In this document: piece by piece, positions 16,822 through 25,464 of the stretch
How the letters are laid out: each line of letters begins with the position of its first letter
Numbering within the stretch: position 1 is the first letter of the stretch
Translations under genes and position numbers: made by a program
NCBI GenBank assembly: GCA_036378535.1
Contig: DASUWH010000051.1
Location: 62,001 to 126,000, forward strand
Reading direction: 5' to 3'
Origin: Gp1-AA122 sp036378535
GTDB taxonomy: Bacteria > Acidobacteriota > Terriglobia > Terriglobales > Acidobacteriaceae
Length of the DNA: 64,000 nt
Notes under the pieces: generated by a model
Told to the model about the DNA's origin: nothing
The model's database searches: none
What the model saw: only the letters and a program-made list of their open reading frames with translations

Positions 16822-19800
16822 ATGAAGATCATTGCTGCCGGCATCATTTTCTTTCTCTCAACGCTATCTTTGTTCGCTCAAGCTACACAGAATGCCCCCA
16901 CCGCCCAAGCGTATGCCCCCGCACTGAATCGCCTGCAATCCCTCGTAACCGTGGCGCAGGCTGAATGGCGGCATCATGCTGATATGCCGCATCCGGAAGA
17001 TCCGGCGCTTGACGACGCCGCTTGGCAGCTGATGAAGACCGGCGACAAATGGAATGATGACCGTGTTCTTCGACGCTGGGTCCAGCTCCCTGCCAATGTT
17101 CATGGATACGCCATTCAGGGCTCGCGCGTACTGCTCGATCTGGAGTTGCGCAGCCAGATGACCATCGAGATGTCGGTGTACTCGAATGGCTCGCTGGTGT
17201 TTCATGGCACCGACGAAATGCAACAACCCATTCTGCTGACGGAAACTGCACAACCGGATCAGCGATTCCTTATTGCCATTCGCGCGCATGCCGATCAGAA
17301 CGCGGAGATCTCGATTGCGCGCGCCCAGCTGAAAATCGAGCCGCCCAGCACACGCCCTGATCCCAATTTGCTGCGCGATGAGATCATCGCAGCCATTCCA
17401 GTCATTGCGGCTTACGAAGACGGAAAAGCGGAGCGGGAACAGCAACTCGATACCGCGGTCAAGACCATTGATTTTGAAGCCCTCGATAATGGTGACCAGG
17501 TTGCCTTCGATGCTTCCCTGCGCAAGGCGCAGGCGCGGCTGGAACTTCTTAGCCCTTATCTAAAGCAGTTCACGATCCGGGCGGTCGGCAACGCGCACAT
17601 CGACATGGCCTGGCTGTGGCCATGGAGGGAGACGGTAGAGGTCGTGCGCAACACCTTTCGCAGCGTGCTGGATTTGATGCGCGAGTATCCGGATTTCAAG
17701 TTCACGATGTCGTCGGCGCGTACGTACGAGTGGATGGAAGAGAAATATCCCGATCTGTTTGCCGAAATTCAAAAACGAGTCCAAGAGGGCCGCTGGGAAG
17801 TGATCGGCGGCATGTGGGTCGAACCCGATCTCAATATGCCCGACGGCGAGTCGCTGGTGCGGCAGATTCTGGTCGGCAAGGGTTATTTTCAGAGCAGGTT
17901 CGGCGTGGATGTGAAGATCGGCTGGAATCCGGATTCGTTCGGCTACAACTGGCAGCTGCCCCAAATCTATAAGAAATCGGGCATGGATTATTTTGTTACC
18001 CAGAAACTGCTTTGGGCCAAGGATTTCACTACCTTTCCCTACAAGCTCTTCTGGTGGGAAGCGCCCGATGGAAGCCGCCTGCTCACTTATTTCCCGCACG
18101 ACTACGCCGGCGGCATCGAAGCCGAACGCCTGGGCAACGATCTTTCCCTGTGGACGCCCGCGATCTATGGTCCCAAGCTGACCGATACGCCGGAGATGAT
18201 GCATCTCTACGGAGTCGGCGATCACGGCGGCGGTCCCACGCGCAACATGCTCGATAATGCCCAGCGCCTGATGTCACCCAACACCGTGTTCCCGAAGCTG
18301 GAGTTCAGCACGGCGACTGCTTTCTTCCATGATCTCGAACCCAAGATCCCGAGCCTGAACGTGCCCGTGTGGAAAGACGAACTTTATTTCCAGTATCACC
18401 GGGGGGTGTTCACCACGCAGTCGGAAACCAAGCGCCGCATCCGGCGCAGTGAAGAAACCCTTCTGAATGCGGAGAAGCTGGCATCCATTGCCATGCTGGA
18501 ACAGCGGCCCTATCCGCAGGAGGAGATGCAGCGTGCCTGGAAGAGACTGCTGTTCGATCACTTTCACGACATCATGCCGGGCTCGGGAATTGCTGTGAAT
18601 TACCTGGACGCGCAACGCAATCTGCGCGACGTGCGCCGCGTGGGCAATGACATCATTCACGACTCGATGAGCGAAATTGCCGCGCATATTGACACGCAAC
18701 GGTCCGGAGTTCCAGTGGTCGTGTTCAACACGCTCTCGTGGACAAGAACGGAAGTCGCCGAACTGGACGCCCAGCTACCCGGACCCGCACAGCAGGTGGA
18801 AGTAGTAGACGGAACGGGGAAGTCCGCGCCCTCGCAGCTACTGGCAATCGATCCGGAAACTCACCGTGTACGGCTTCTGGTCGAGGTGAATGTGCCGGCG
18901 TTCGGGTACAGCACCTATTTTGTTCATGCTACGACAAAGCCACCGGCTGCTTCCAGCCTGAAGGCTACGGCCAGCACTCTCGAAAACGAATTCGTTCGCC
19001 TGAAAGTTGATTCCAAAACCGGCTGCATGACTAGTCTCTTCGATAAGCGTAGCCAGACCGAGGCGCTTTCTCCTGCCGAGACCGATACTGGCGGCGCCAG
19101 GAAATTCGCCTGCGGAAACCTGCTGCAGACGTTCCATGATCTGCCCAAGCAGTGGGATGCGTGGAACATCGATGCCGATTTCGAAGACCAGCATTGGGAT
19201 CTGGACAGCGCCGACGAGGTTAAGCTGATCGAAAGCGGCCCGCTGCGCGCCGTCATCCGCATCAAGAAACATTTTCAGAACTCATCTTTTATTCAGGATG
19301 TCACCATGTACGCCGGGGTTCCGCGGGTGGATGTGAAGATGCAAGCAGACTGGCACGAGAAGCACATTCTCCTCAAAGTTGCGTTTCCGGTCAGCGCGCA
19401 CAATACCAAGGCTACGTTCGAAATTCCCTACGGCTCGATCGAACGGCCCACGACTCGAAATACACCGGCCGAAAAAGCTGAATTCGAGGTCCCGGCCCTG
19501 CGTTGGGCCGACGTTTCCGATGCGAAGCACGGGTTCAGCCTGCTCAATGACAGCAAGTATGGTTACGATGCCAAGGACAACGTTCTGCGCCTGTCGTTGC
19601 TGCGTTCACCCGCCTGGCCGGATCCGCATGCTGACGAAGGGCATCATGAATTCACTTACGCCTTATATGCGCATGGCGGAGATTGGCGCGATGCGCAGAC
19701 GGTCCGCCGCGGGTACGAACTCAACTACCGCCTCATTCCGTTCATAACCGACAACCACCAGGGCAGCCTCCCCGGTGCGCATTCGTTTCTCGATTTGCAG

Positions 19801-20055
19801 GCGGATGATATCGTGCTCACGGCGGCTAAGAGGGCGGAAATGGATGATTCCCTGATCCTGCGCTTCTACGAATGGGCTGGCAAGGAAAGTGACGTGAAAA
19901 TTACATTGCCAGCGGGAGCGCAAGCGGCCTCTGATGCCGACCTGATGGAACGTCCGATCGCGGAACTCCCCATTTCAGGAGGAACGCTTTCGCTTCATAC
20001 CAAGCCCTATGAGATAAAGACGGTGAAGATAACCTTTTCGTTGCAGCAGAAGTAA
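16822..20055 (+). CDS. Exported GH38 alpha-mannosidase (1077 aa)
   Basis: Glycoside hydrolase family 38 enzymes remove alpha-mannosyl residues by a retaining, zinc-dependent mechanism. The start is fixed by a ribosome binding site (GGAAGG, 5-6 nt before ATG) and a signal peptide (IIAAGIIFFLSTLSLFAQA). Motifs are AVGNAHIDMAWLWPWRETVE (metal-binding His and Asp), GGMWVEPDLNMPDGESLVRQ, and GWNPDSFGYNWQLPQI with the nucleophile Asp at residue 371. The GVGDHGGGPT segment and the C-terminal all-beta domains follow. It is followed 67 nt later by a sugar porter, so mannoside degradation and uptake are probably coupled. Confidence 0.95.
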   Translation: MKIIAAGIIFFLSTLSLFAQATQNAPTAQAYAPALNRLQSLVTVAQAEWRHHADMPHPEDPALDDAAWQLMKTGDKWNDDRVLRRWVQLPANVHGYAIQGSRVLLDLELRSQMTIEMSVYSNGSLVFHGTDEMQQPILLTETAQPDQRFLIAIRAHADQNAEISIARAQLKIEPPSTRPDPNLLRDEIIAAIPVIAAYEDGKAEREQQLDTAVKTIDFEALDNGDQVAFDASLRKAQARLELLSPYLKQFTIRAVGNAHIDMAWLWPWRETVEVVRNTFRSVLDLMREYPDFKFTMSSARTYEWMEEKYPDLFAEIQKRVQEGRWEVIGGMWVEPDLNMPDGESLVRQILVGKGYFQSRFGVDVKIGWNPDSFGYNWQLPQIYKKSGMDYFVTQKLLWAKDFTTFPYKLFWWEAPDGSRLLTYFPHDYAGGIEAERLGNDLSLWTPAIYGPKLTDTPEMMHLYGVGDHGGGPTRNMLDNAQRLMSPNTVFPKLEFSTATAFFHDLEPKIPSLNVPVWKDELYFQYHRGVFTTQSETKRRIRRSEETLLNAEKLASIAMLEQRPYPQEEMQRAWKRLLFDHFHDIMPGSGIAVNYLDAQRNLRDVRRVGNDIIHDSMSEIAAHIDTQRSGVPVVVFNTLSWTRTEVAELDAQLPGPAQQVEVVDGTGKSAPSQLLAIDPETHRVRLLVEVNVPAFGYSTYFVHATTKPPAASSLKATASTLENEFVRLKVDSKTGCMTSLFDKRSQTEALSPAETDTGGARKFACGNLLQTFHDLPKQWDAWNIDADFEDQHWDLDSADEVKLIESGPLRAVIRIKKHFQNSSFIQDVTMYAGVPRVDVKMQADWHEKHILLKVAFPVSAHNTKATFEIPYGSIERPTTRNTPAEKAEFEVPALRWADVSDAKHGFSLLNDSKYGYDAKDNVLRLSLLRSPAWPDPHADEGHHEFTYALYAHGGDWRDAQTVRRGYELNYRLIPFITDNHQGSLPGAHSFLDLQADDIVLTAAKRAEMDDSLILRFYEWAGKESDVKITLPAGAQAASDADLMERPIAELPISGGTLSLHTKPYEIKTVKITFSLQQK

Positions 20056-20122
20056 CGGACACAAGGGCAAATGAAACATTATTTCTCCTGTTCAGCACCG
20101 CCCGAAACAACGGAGAGCCAAC

Positions 20123-21451
20123 ATGCAACTGAACGGATCGTTGATTAAGAGCACGGTGGTCGCCGCCCTGGGCGGCCTACTCTTCGGCTTTGACACCGCG
20201 GTTATCTCAGGAACCACCGCCGCTCTCACGCAGGCATATTTGCTGACGCCCCGGTTGCTGGGCGCCACCGTGGCCGCTGCCATCGTGGGCACCGTATTCG
20301 GCGCCATGCTGGCGGGTTTTCCCGGAGACAAGTTCGGCCGCCGCGATAGCCTGCGCATCATGGCCATCCTTTACCTTATTTCCGCTCTCGGTTGCGCGTT
20401 TGCGTGGAACTGGCCCGCTCTGGTCATCTTCCGTTTCATCGGAGGCTTAGGAATTGGCGGCTCCTCGGTTCTGGGACCGATGTATATCGCCGAGATCGCG
20501 CCCGCCAAATGGCGTGGCCGCCTGGTGGGATTGTTCCAATTCAACGTTGTAATGGGGATCCTGGTAGCCTACTTCTCCAATTATTGCATCAGCCTTGCCC
20601 ACTTCGGCGCCGCCGAATGGCGCTGGCAACTCGGCATTGCCGCAATTCCGGCCGCAGTATTCCTGCTAATGCTCTTCGGTATTCCCCGCAGCCCGCGCTG
20701 GCTGGTCAAAAAAGGCCGCGTCCAGGAAGCGCGCGCTGTGTTGCAGGCCATCGGCGAAGAGAATGTCGAAAACGAACTACAGGATATTGTTCAGTCCGTG
20801 CATCTCGAACAAGGTCTGCAGAACGAACCTCTCTTTGCCCGCAAGTACCTGTTTCCTATCTTCCTCGCCGTCACGATTGGAATGTTTAATCAACTGTCCG
20901 GAATCAACGCGATTCTCTATTACCTGAATTTCATCTTCGCGCGGGCCGGCTTCAGCAAGTTCTCGGGCAATCTACAAGCGGTCGCTATCGGCGCCACTAA
21001 CCTCCTATTTACCATGATTGCCATGTCGGTGATTGACCGCCTTGGCCGAAAAACCCTCCTCCTGATCGGTTCGGTGGGAACGGCGGTCTGCCTTGCAGGT
21101 GTGGCGCGGATCTTCTTTACGGGACAGCATGAGAACTTCCTCCTGTGGCTCCTGGTGGGCTATATTGCGTTTTTCGCTTTCTCCCAGGGCGCCGTTATTT
21201 GGGTTTACCTCTCCGAGGTCTTTCCCAACACCGTACGCGCCAAAGGCCAGAGCCTGGGCAGCTTTTCTCACTGGTTCATGAATGCCCTCATTTCCTTCAC
21301 CTTCCCGCAAATGGCGGCTTCTTCTGGCGCCTATCCCTTCGTATTCTTCTCGGTGATGATGGTCGTCCAATTCTTCGTGGTCCTGTTCGTGTATCCCGAG
21401 ACCAAAGGAGTCACTCTGGAACAGATGCAAAAGAAAATGGGCATCGCATAG
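20123..21451 (+). CDS. MFS sugar porter family transporter
   Basis: This is a twelve-helix major-facilitator protein of the sugar porter type (XylE/GLUT-like), an H+-coupled or facilitative monosaccharide importer of the inner membrane. It has the family signatures FGFDTAVISG (helix 1), GDKFGRRDSLR (loop 2-3), RFIGGLGIGGSS, a RSPRWLVKKGR variant of PESPRWL, QLSGINAILYY (helix 7, sugar-binding Gln) and the closing VYPETKGVTLEQM. A GGAGAG ribosome binding site precedes the ATG. Its position just after the mannosidase suggests that it imports the released sugar; the substrate itself is not determined. Confidence 0.93.
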   Translation: MQLNGSLIKSTVVAALGGLLFGFDTAVISGTTAALTQAYLLTPRLLGATVAAAIVGTVFGAMLAGFPGDKFGRRDSLRIMAILYLISALGCAFAWNWPALVIFRFIGGLGIGGSSVLGPMYIAEIAPAKWRGRLVGLFQFNVVMGILVAYFSNYCISLAHFGAAEWRWQLGIAAIPAAVFLLMLFGIPRSPRWLVKKGRVQEARAVLQAIGEENVENELQDIVQSVHLEQGLQNEPLFARKYLFPIFLAVTIGMFNQLSGINAILYYLNFIFARAGFSKFSGNLQAVAIGATNLLFTMIAMSVIDRLGRKTLLLIGSVGTAVCLAGVARIFFTGQHENFLLWLLVGYIAFFAFSQGAVIWVYLSEVFPNTVRAKGQSLGSFSHWFMNALISFTFPQMAASSGAYPFVFFSVMMVVQFFVVLFVYPETKGVTLEQMQKKMGIA

Positions 21452-21458
21452 GGTTCAA

Positions 21459-21530
21459 ATGTGGCGCGGACATTCCTGTCCGCGAGCTTCTACTATTCTG
21501 CAGTCGCGGAAAGGAATGTCCGCGCTACAT
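21459..21530. repeat. Long imperfect inverted repeat after the sugar porter
   Basis: ATGTGGCGCGGACATTCCTGTCCGCG (21459-21484, quoted in parts as ATGTGGCGCGG and ACATTCCTGTCCGCG) is matched by its near-inverse at 21505-21530. The arms are 26 nt with two mismatches around a 20-nt loop. Each arm is itself partly palindromic (GCGGACATTCCTGTCCGC). There is no T-run directly after it. It could be a dispersed palindromic element or an mRNA 3'-end stabiliser. Confidence 0.55.
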
Positions 21531-21620
21531 TTTCCCGGAAGGGGAAATTCATAATAGATAGTTCGCCCCATGTGAGAGCCATCACCAAGATTCTCCGACA
21601 GTAGTCTTAAACTTGCAGGT

Positions 21621-22085
21621 ATGTCCGGTCGCTGCACGTATGCGATCGTGAGGGCGCTGGATTGGATTGCCCAGCATACCCTTTCGCCCGAACAAATCCC
21701 CGAGCATCAGCGCACCGGCCGACGTGGCGAGGAGGAGGCCTATTTTTACCTGCGCAGGCTCGGCTACCTGATGGTCGCCCAGAACTTCCGCTCCCCGCGC
21801 CGCCGGGGCGAGATCGACCTGATTGGGTGGGACGGCGATGTGCTTTGCTTCATTGAGGTGAAGACACGAACGTCACATGATGTAAAGCCCGCTGAGGCGG
21901 CGGTCGACAGAGATAAGCAGAGGGATCTGGCGGCGGTAGCCCGCGATTACCTGCGTCATGCCCCACCTTCGTGCCAGTGGCGATTTGACGTGGTCACCGT
22001 GTATTATGAGAAACAAGCCTGCCAGCCGCAGATCGAGTTGTTCAAAAATGCTTTTTCTGTGTCATACAATAACGCTTTCTATTGA
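21621..22085 (+). CDS. YraN family (UPF0102) nuclease-fold protein
   Basis: A small PD-(D/E)XK-fold protein of the YraN/UPF0102 family (154 aa, slightly longer than the usual 120 through an N-terminal extension). The restriction-nuclease-like core is visible: RTGRRGEEEAYFYLRRLGY with the first Glu, RRRGEIDLIGWDGDVLCFIE with the metal-binding Asp and Glu, and VKTRTS with the catalytic Lys. Family function is unproven; a role in DNA processing is assumed from the fold. It is followed by galT after 13 nt, suggesting cotranscription. Confidence 0.88.
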   Translation: MSGRCTYAIVRALDWIAQHTLSPEQIPEHQRTGRRGEEEAYFYLRRLGYLMVAQNFRSPRRRGEIDLIGWDGDVLCFIEVKTRTSHDVKPAEAAVDRDKQRDLAAVARDYLRHAPPSCQWRFDVVTVYYEKQACQPQIELFKNAFSVSYNNAFY

Positions 22086-22098
22086 AAGGATTTAATCC

Positions 22099-23139
22099 TT
22101 GCCTGAGTTACGAAAAGACCCGATTGTCGGCCGCTGGGTCATTATTTCTACCGATCGTGCCAAGCGTCCGACCGATTTTGTTCGCGAAGGGGTGAAAAAC
22201 AAAGGCGGTTTCTGCCCCTTCTGCTACGGCAACGAAAGCAAAACGCCTCCGGAGATCCAGGCTTACCGGCCCAATCCTAATGGCGGCTCGCCCCAACGCG
22301 ACACCCCCGGTTGGACCGTTCGTGTGGTCCCCAATAAATTCCCGGCGCTCGGTATCGAAGGCAATTTGAACCGCCAGGCCGAAGGCATGTTCGACAAGAT
22401 GAACGGCATCGGCGCCCACGAAGTGATTATCGAGACGCCCGATCACAATGCCACCCTGGCTACGCTCCCGGCCAAGCGCATTGAGGACGTCCTCTGGACC
22501 TTCCGCGACCGCATTCTCGATCTTAAGAAGGACCGTCGTTTCAAATACATCCTGATCTTTAAGAATCATGGTGAGCCGGCGGGAGCGTCACTCGAGCATG
22601 CCCATTCCCAGCTGATCGCGCTCCCGATTCTGCCCATCTATGTGGTCGAGGAACTCCAGGGCGCGAAACAATATTTCATTTACAAAGAGCGCTGCGTTTT
22701 CTGCGACATAATCCGCCAGGAAACGGATCACGGCGTAAGGGTTGTCGCCGAAAACGAAGACTTTCTCACCCTTGCTCCGTACGCCCCCCGCTTCCCCTTT
22801 GAAACTTGGCTTTTGCCAAAGCGGCATGAGTCGGCCTTCGAGAATTCCTCGTCCCAGATGTTCGAGAATCTTGCCAAGGCCCTGAAGGGGCTGCTCACCA
22901 AAGCGGATCGGGTGTTGGATAACCCGCCGTACAACCTTGTGATCCACACCTCACCGGTACAGGACCCGACCAACGATCACTACCATTGGCATATCGAATT
23001 CATGCCGAAGCTGACCAAGACGGCGGGATTCGAGTGGGGCACGGGCTTCTATATCAATCCGACCCCGCCCGAAGAAGCCGCCAAGTTCCTGCGCGAAGCA
23101 AGCGTCGAGGAGCAGGTGCCGGCAGTGGTGGCAGGATAG
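22099..23139 (+). CDS. galT: Galactose-1-phosphate uridylyltransferase GalT
   Basis: GalT (Leloir pathway) exchanges UMP between UDP-glucose and galactose-1-phosphate. The 346 aa protein begins MPELRKDPIVGRWVIISTDR, with zinc ligands in CPFC (39-42) and a later CVFC near 200. The active-site HAHSQ spans 167-171; H169 corresponds to the uridylylated His. The C-terminal half includes YHWHIEFMPKLTKTAGFEWG. The start is TTG at 22099, supported by GAAAGGA 8 nt upstream and by exact match to the family N-terminus. It closes the carbohydrate block and is followed by a strong terminator. Confidence 0.95.
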   Translation: MPELRKDPIVGRWVIISTDRAKRPTDFVREGVKNKGGFCPFCYGNESKTPPEIQAYRPNPNGGSPQRDTPGWTVRVVPNKFPALGIEGNLNRQAEGMFDKMNGIGAHEVIIETPDHNATLATLPAKRIEDVLWTFRDRILDLKKDRRFKYILIFKNHGEPAGASLEHAHSQLIALPILPIYVVEELQGAKQYFIYKERCVFCDIIRQETDHGVRVVAENEDFLTLAPYAPRFPFETWLLPKRHESAFENSSSQMFENLAKALKGLLTKADRVLDNPPYNLVIHTSPVQDPTNDHYHWHIEFMPKLTKTAGFEWGTGFYINPTPPEEAAKFLREASVEEQVPAVVAG

Positions 23140-23162
23140 TTAAGCGGGTTAGGAACACTACT

Positions 23163-23191
23163 AAGGCGCGGGTTTCTGCCCGCGCCTTTTT
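23163..23191 (+). terminator. Rho-independent terminator after galT
   Basis: GGCGCGGG / CCCGCGCC stem with a 5-6 nt loop and a T5 run, 24 nt beyond the galT stop. The flanking AA/TT pairs let it also act weakly for the convergent PASTA gene, whose stop begins at 23193. Confidence 0.85.
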
Positions 23192-23192
23192 A

Positions 23193-23945
23193 TCAGCGGC
23201 TGACTTCGAAGTTCACGGCCGAGCCAGCGGTGATCTTCTGACCGGCGGCGGGATCCTGCGAAAGAATCAGACTTGACTGCGACGGGGTTTCGCCCGTGCC
23301 GGAAGCAGTTGCAGCGTCCGACGCCGTCTGCGCGGCTGAGATTCTGACGTTGCCCACCCGCATACCCGCCGTCTGCAGGATCTGGGTCGCGGAGCCCAGG
23401 GACTGGCCGACAAGGTTCGGCATCACATAAGCCGTCGCCATTGCCCCAGCCGATAGCAACAGGCTGATACGGGGCGCCGCCACTCCGCTGGCATTTGCCG
23501 GGGGACTCTGGGCGATGACTTGATCCGCTGGTCCAGTTGCCATGGGAAGCACGGCGGTGGCGCCAAGCTCCAGTCCGCGGCGTTCGATGTTCAGCTCCGC
23601 CGCCCGTGCGCTCTGCCCGGTGACATCGGGAATGGCTACGCGCTGCGGCCCCAGGCTCTGCGCCACCCGCAGCTGCCACCCGCGCCGTACTTTCGTACCG
23701 GCGTCGGGTACCTGGGACATGACTTTTCCCTCCCCCACGTTGGTGCTGTAGTACCGGCGCTCGGCCTGCAATTGCAGGCCGCTGGCCAGCGCCGTACGTT
23801 CCGCATCCGGCAAGCTCAGGCCAACCACGTTGGGAACCGTCACTTCGTGTCCGTGGACCGCGAAGCGCATGGCCATCAGCGCCGAGATCATCGCTACTGT
23901 GACTAGCACCAACCCCAGCAGCACTAATTTTGCAATTGCTTTCAC
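23193..23945 (-). CDS. Membrane-anchored protein with three PASTA domains
   Basis: An N-terminal membrane anchor or signal (LVLLGLVLVTVAMISALMAM) is followed by three PASTA repeats: TVPNVVGLSLPDAERTALAS (about 36-100), AIPDVTGQSARAAELNIERR (about 103-170) and VMPNLVGQSLGSATQILQTA (about 173-249). The repeats carry the family proline pairs SQVPDAG, AQSPPAN and SQDPAAG. PASTA domains bind peptidoglycan fragments or beta-lactams and usually hang from Ser/Thr kinases or PBPs; here there is no kinase domain, so it is a free-standing envelope sensor or scaffold. A class A PBP gene lies 1.5 kb away. Confidence 0.9.
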   Translation of the reverse strand: MKAIAKLVLLGLVLVTVAMISALMAMRFAVHGHEVTVPNVVGLSLPDAERTALASGLQLQAERRYYSTNVGEGKVMSQVPDAGTKVRRGWQLRVAQSLGPQRVAIPDVTGQSARAAELNIERRGLELGATAVLPMATGPADQVIAQSPPANASGVAAPRISLLLSAGAMATAYVMPNLVGQSLGSATQILQTAGMRVGNVRISAAQTASDAATASGTGETPSQSSLILSQDPAAGQKITAGSAVNFEVSR

Positions 23946-24041
23946 CTGGCCTGATTATAGCTGCATGAATCTTGAGGGACCGTTCACGGACCTGGCAAAT
24001 TCGGGCGATGCCAGCTTAAAGATCAAATATGATTGGCTCGC

Positions 24042-25355
24042 ATGCGACTGAGGCCCGTTACCACTCTCCTGCTTACTGCAACGCTGGCAGCGGGAATGAC
24101 TTATTACTATTTCGGAATATTCCTACCCTGCAGCCAGGCCGTGATGGCTTCGTGGGACTTGGGTGGAGGATACGAATTTGCGGGTGATCTGTATCCCATC
24201 TGGTTGACTGGCCGCGAACTGATCCACCACCGTACGAATCCCTACACGCCCAGCATGACGGCGCGCATCCAGGCTGGACTGTACGGACGTCCCCTTGATC
24301 CGCATCGCCCCACAGACCCGCTGCCGAACTATCGCGCCTTCTCTTACCCGCTCTATACCGATCTGCTCCTGGTTCCGCTCCTGCCGCTGAGCTTTCCTGC
24401 GCTGCGCCTGCTGCTGGCCTTTCTGTTTCCGGTTTTGACCGGAATCAGCCTCGTGCTCTGGGCGAAGGCTGTCGGTGTTCCACTCAGCGGCGCGGGCACC
24501 GTCATTGCCCTGGCCATGACGCTTCTTAGCTATCCTGTCCTGGAAGGATTTTATGCTGAGCAGCCAGCCATGCTGGTTGGATTCCTTCTCGCTGGCGGAA
24601 TATTCGCGATCACGCGTGGAAGCTATCTGACCGGAGGAGTTCTGGTGGCGCTGGCGTCGATCAAGCCTCAGGTCTCTGGTCCGGTTACGGCTTGGCTGAT
24701 CTTATGGACTGTGATTGATTGGAAGCAACGGAAGAATTTCGTTATTGGGCTGGTTACCAGCCTCGCATTCTTGCTGGTTGCGAGCGAATTTATTCTGCCC
24801 GGTTGGCACCGGTATTGGTACCACGCTCTTGTCGATTATCGCGCCTACACTCTTCCTCCTCTGGCCGAGTACGTATTGGGGAAATTTACCGGCTATGTTG
24901 TCGAATTGGTGCTCTTGATTCTTACAGTTTTCATCGCCGCGCGGGCACTACAGTCTTGCGCTGATAATACGGCGTTCAATCTGTCCTTGTGTGTGCTCTT
25001 GACCACAACCGTCATCGTGCTGCCCACTGGTGGCGCGGTTTATGACCAGGTGGTAACGATCCCGGCATTCCTGTGGCTTTGGGGACAAAGGGCAGCGATT
25101 TTGAGCAGGGGACGCACCGTGCGCCTGTTGGCCCTATTGCTGATCTTCGTTTTGAGCTGGCAATGGATCACCGCCACCCTGGTCGCAGTGGCCGCGCTCG
25201 CTTCCTTGTCGTGGGCCAGGAGCACGCCAGCGCTGTTGCTGCCGGTTCGAATGGCGGCGTCGTTGCCGTTTGTTCTGCTCGCCGTTTTGGCTTTAATTGG
25301 TATTCGACACAAAGCCGGCATTCCCGCGCATTTAGAATGCCTAGGGAAGCTCTGA
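24042..25355 (+). CDS. GT87-like (DUF2029) integral-membrane glycosyltransferase
   Basis: The protein is a polytopic membrane protein of about 437 aa with 9-11 hydrophobic helices. After the first helix comes an acidic periplasmic loop (SWDLGGGYEFAGDLYPIWLT) followed by GRELIHHRTNPYTP, the arrangement seen in GT87/DUF2029 polyprenyl-phosphate-sugar-dependent mannosyltransferases, with the Asp as the putative catalytic base. The start at ATG 24042 is chosen; a TTG three codons upstream (24033) is also possible. The last codons (CLGKL stop) are made from the palindromic element at 25339, so the native C-terminus may have been altered by insertion. Confidence 0.75.
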   Translation: MRLRPVTTLLLTATLAAGMTYYYFGIFLPCSQAVMASWDLGGGYEFAGDLYPIWLTGRELIHHRTNPYTPSMTARIQAGLYGRPLDPHRPTDPLPNYRAFSYPLYTDLLLVPLLPLSFPALRLLLAFLFPVLTGISLVLWAKAVGVPLSGAGTVIALAMTLLSYPVLEGFYAEQPAMLVGFLLAGGIFAITRGSYLTGGVLVALASIKPQVSGPVTAWLILWTVIDWKQRKNFVIGLVTSLAFLLVASEFILPGWHRYWYHALVDYRAYTLPPLAEYVLGKFTGYVVELVLLILTVFIAARALQSCADNTAFNLSLCVLLTTTVIVLPTGGAVYDQVVTIPAFLWLWGQRAAILSRGRTVRLLALLLIFVLSWQWITATLVAVAALASLSWARSTPALLLPVRMAASLPFVLLAVLALIGIRHKAGIPAHLECLGKL

Positions 25356-25441
25356 TTAAGTTCATTTCTGTCATCCCGAGCGGAGCGTAGCGGAGTCGTG
25401 GGACCTTGCGTTTGCGTTTGCCTGGTTAATCAGAGCTTCCC
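25339..25441 (+). repeat. MITE-like element, copy 2, with perfect 16-bp inverted ends
   Basis: GGGAAGCTCTGATTAA (25344-25359) and TTAATCAGAGCTTCCC (25426-25441) are exact inverse complements. The core includes TTCATTTCTGTCATCCCGAG. Copy 1 lies at 10399-10554 on the other strand and shares the left 40 or so bases, including the outer GCCTAGG. The element begins inside the 3' end of the GT87-like gene and provides its TGA. There is no coding capacity. Confidence 0.85.
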
Positions 25442-25464
25442 GAAATGGTTGCGATCAACGCGAC

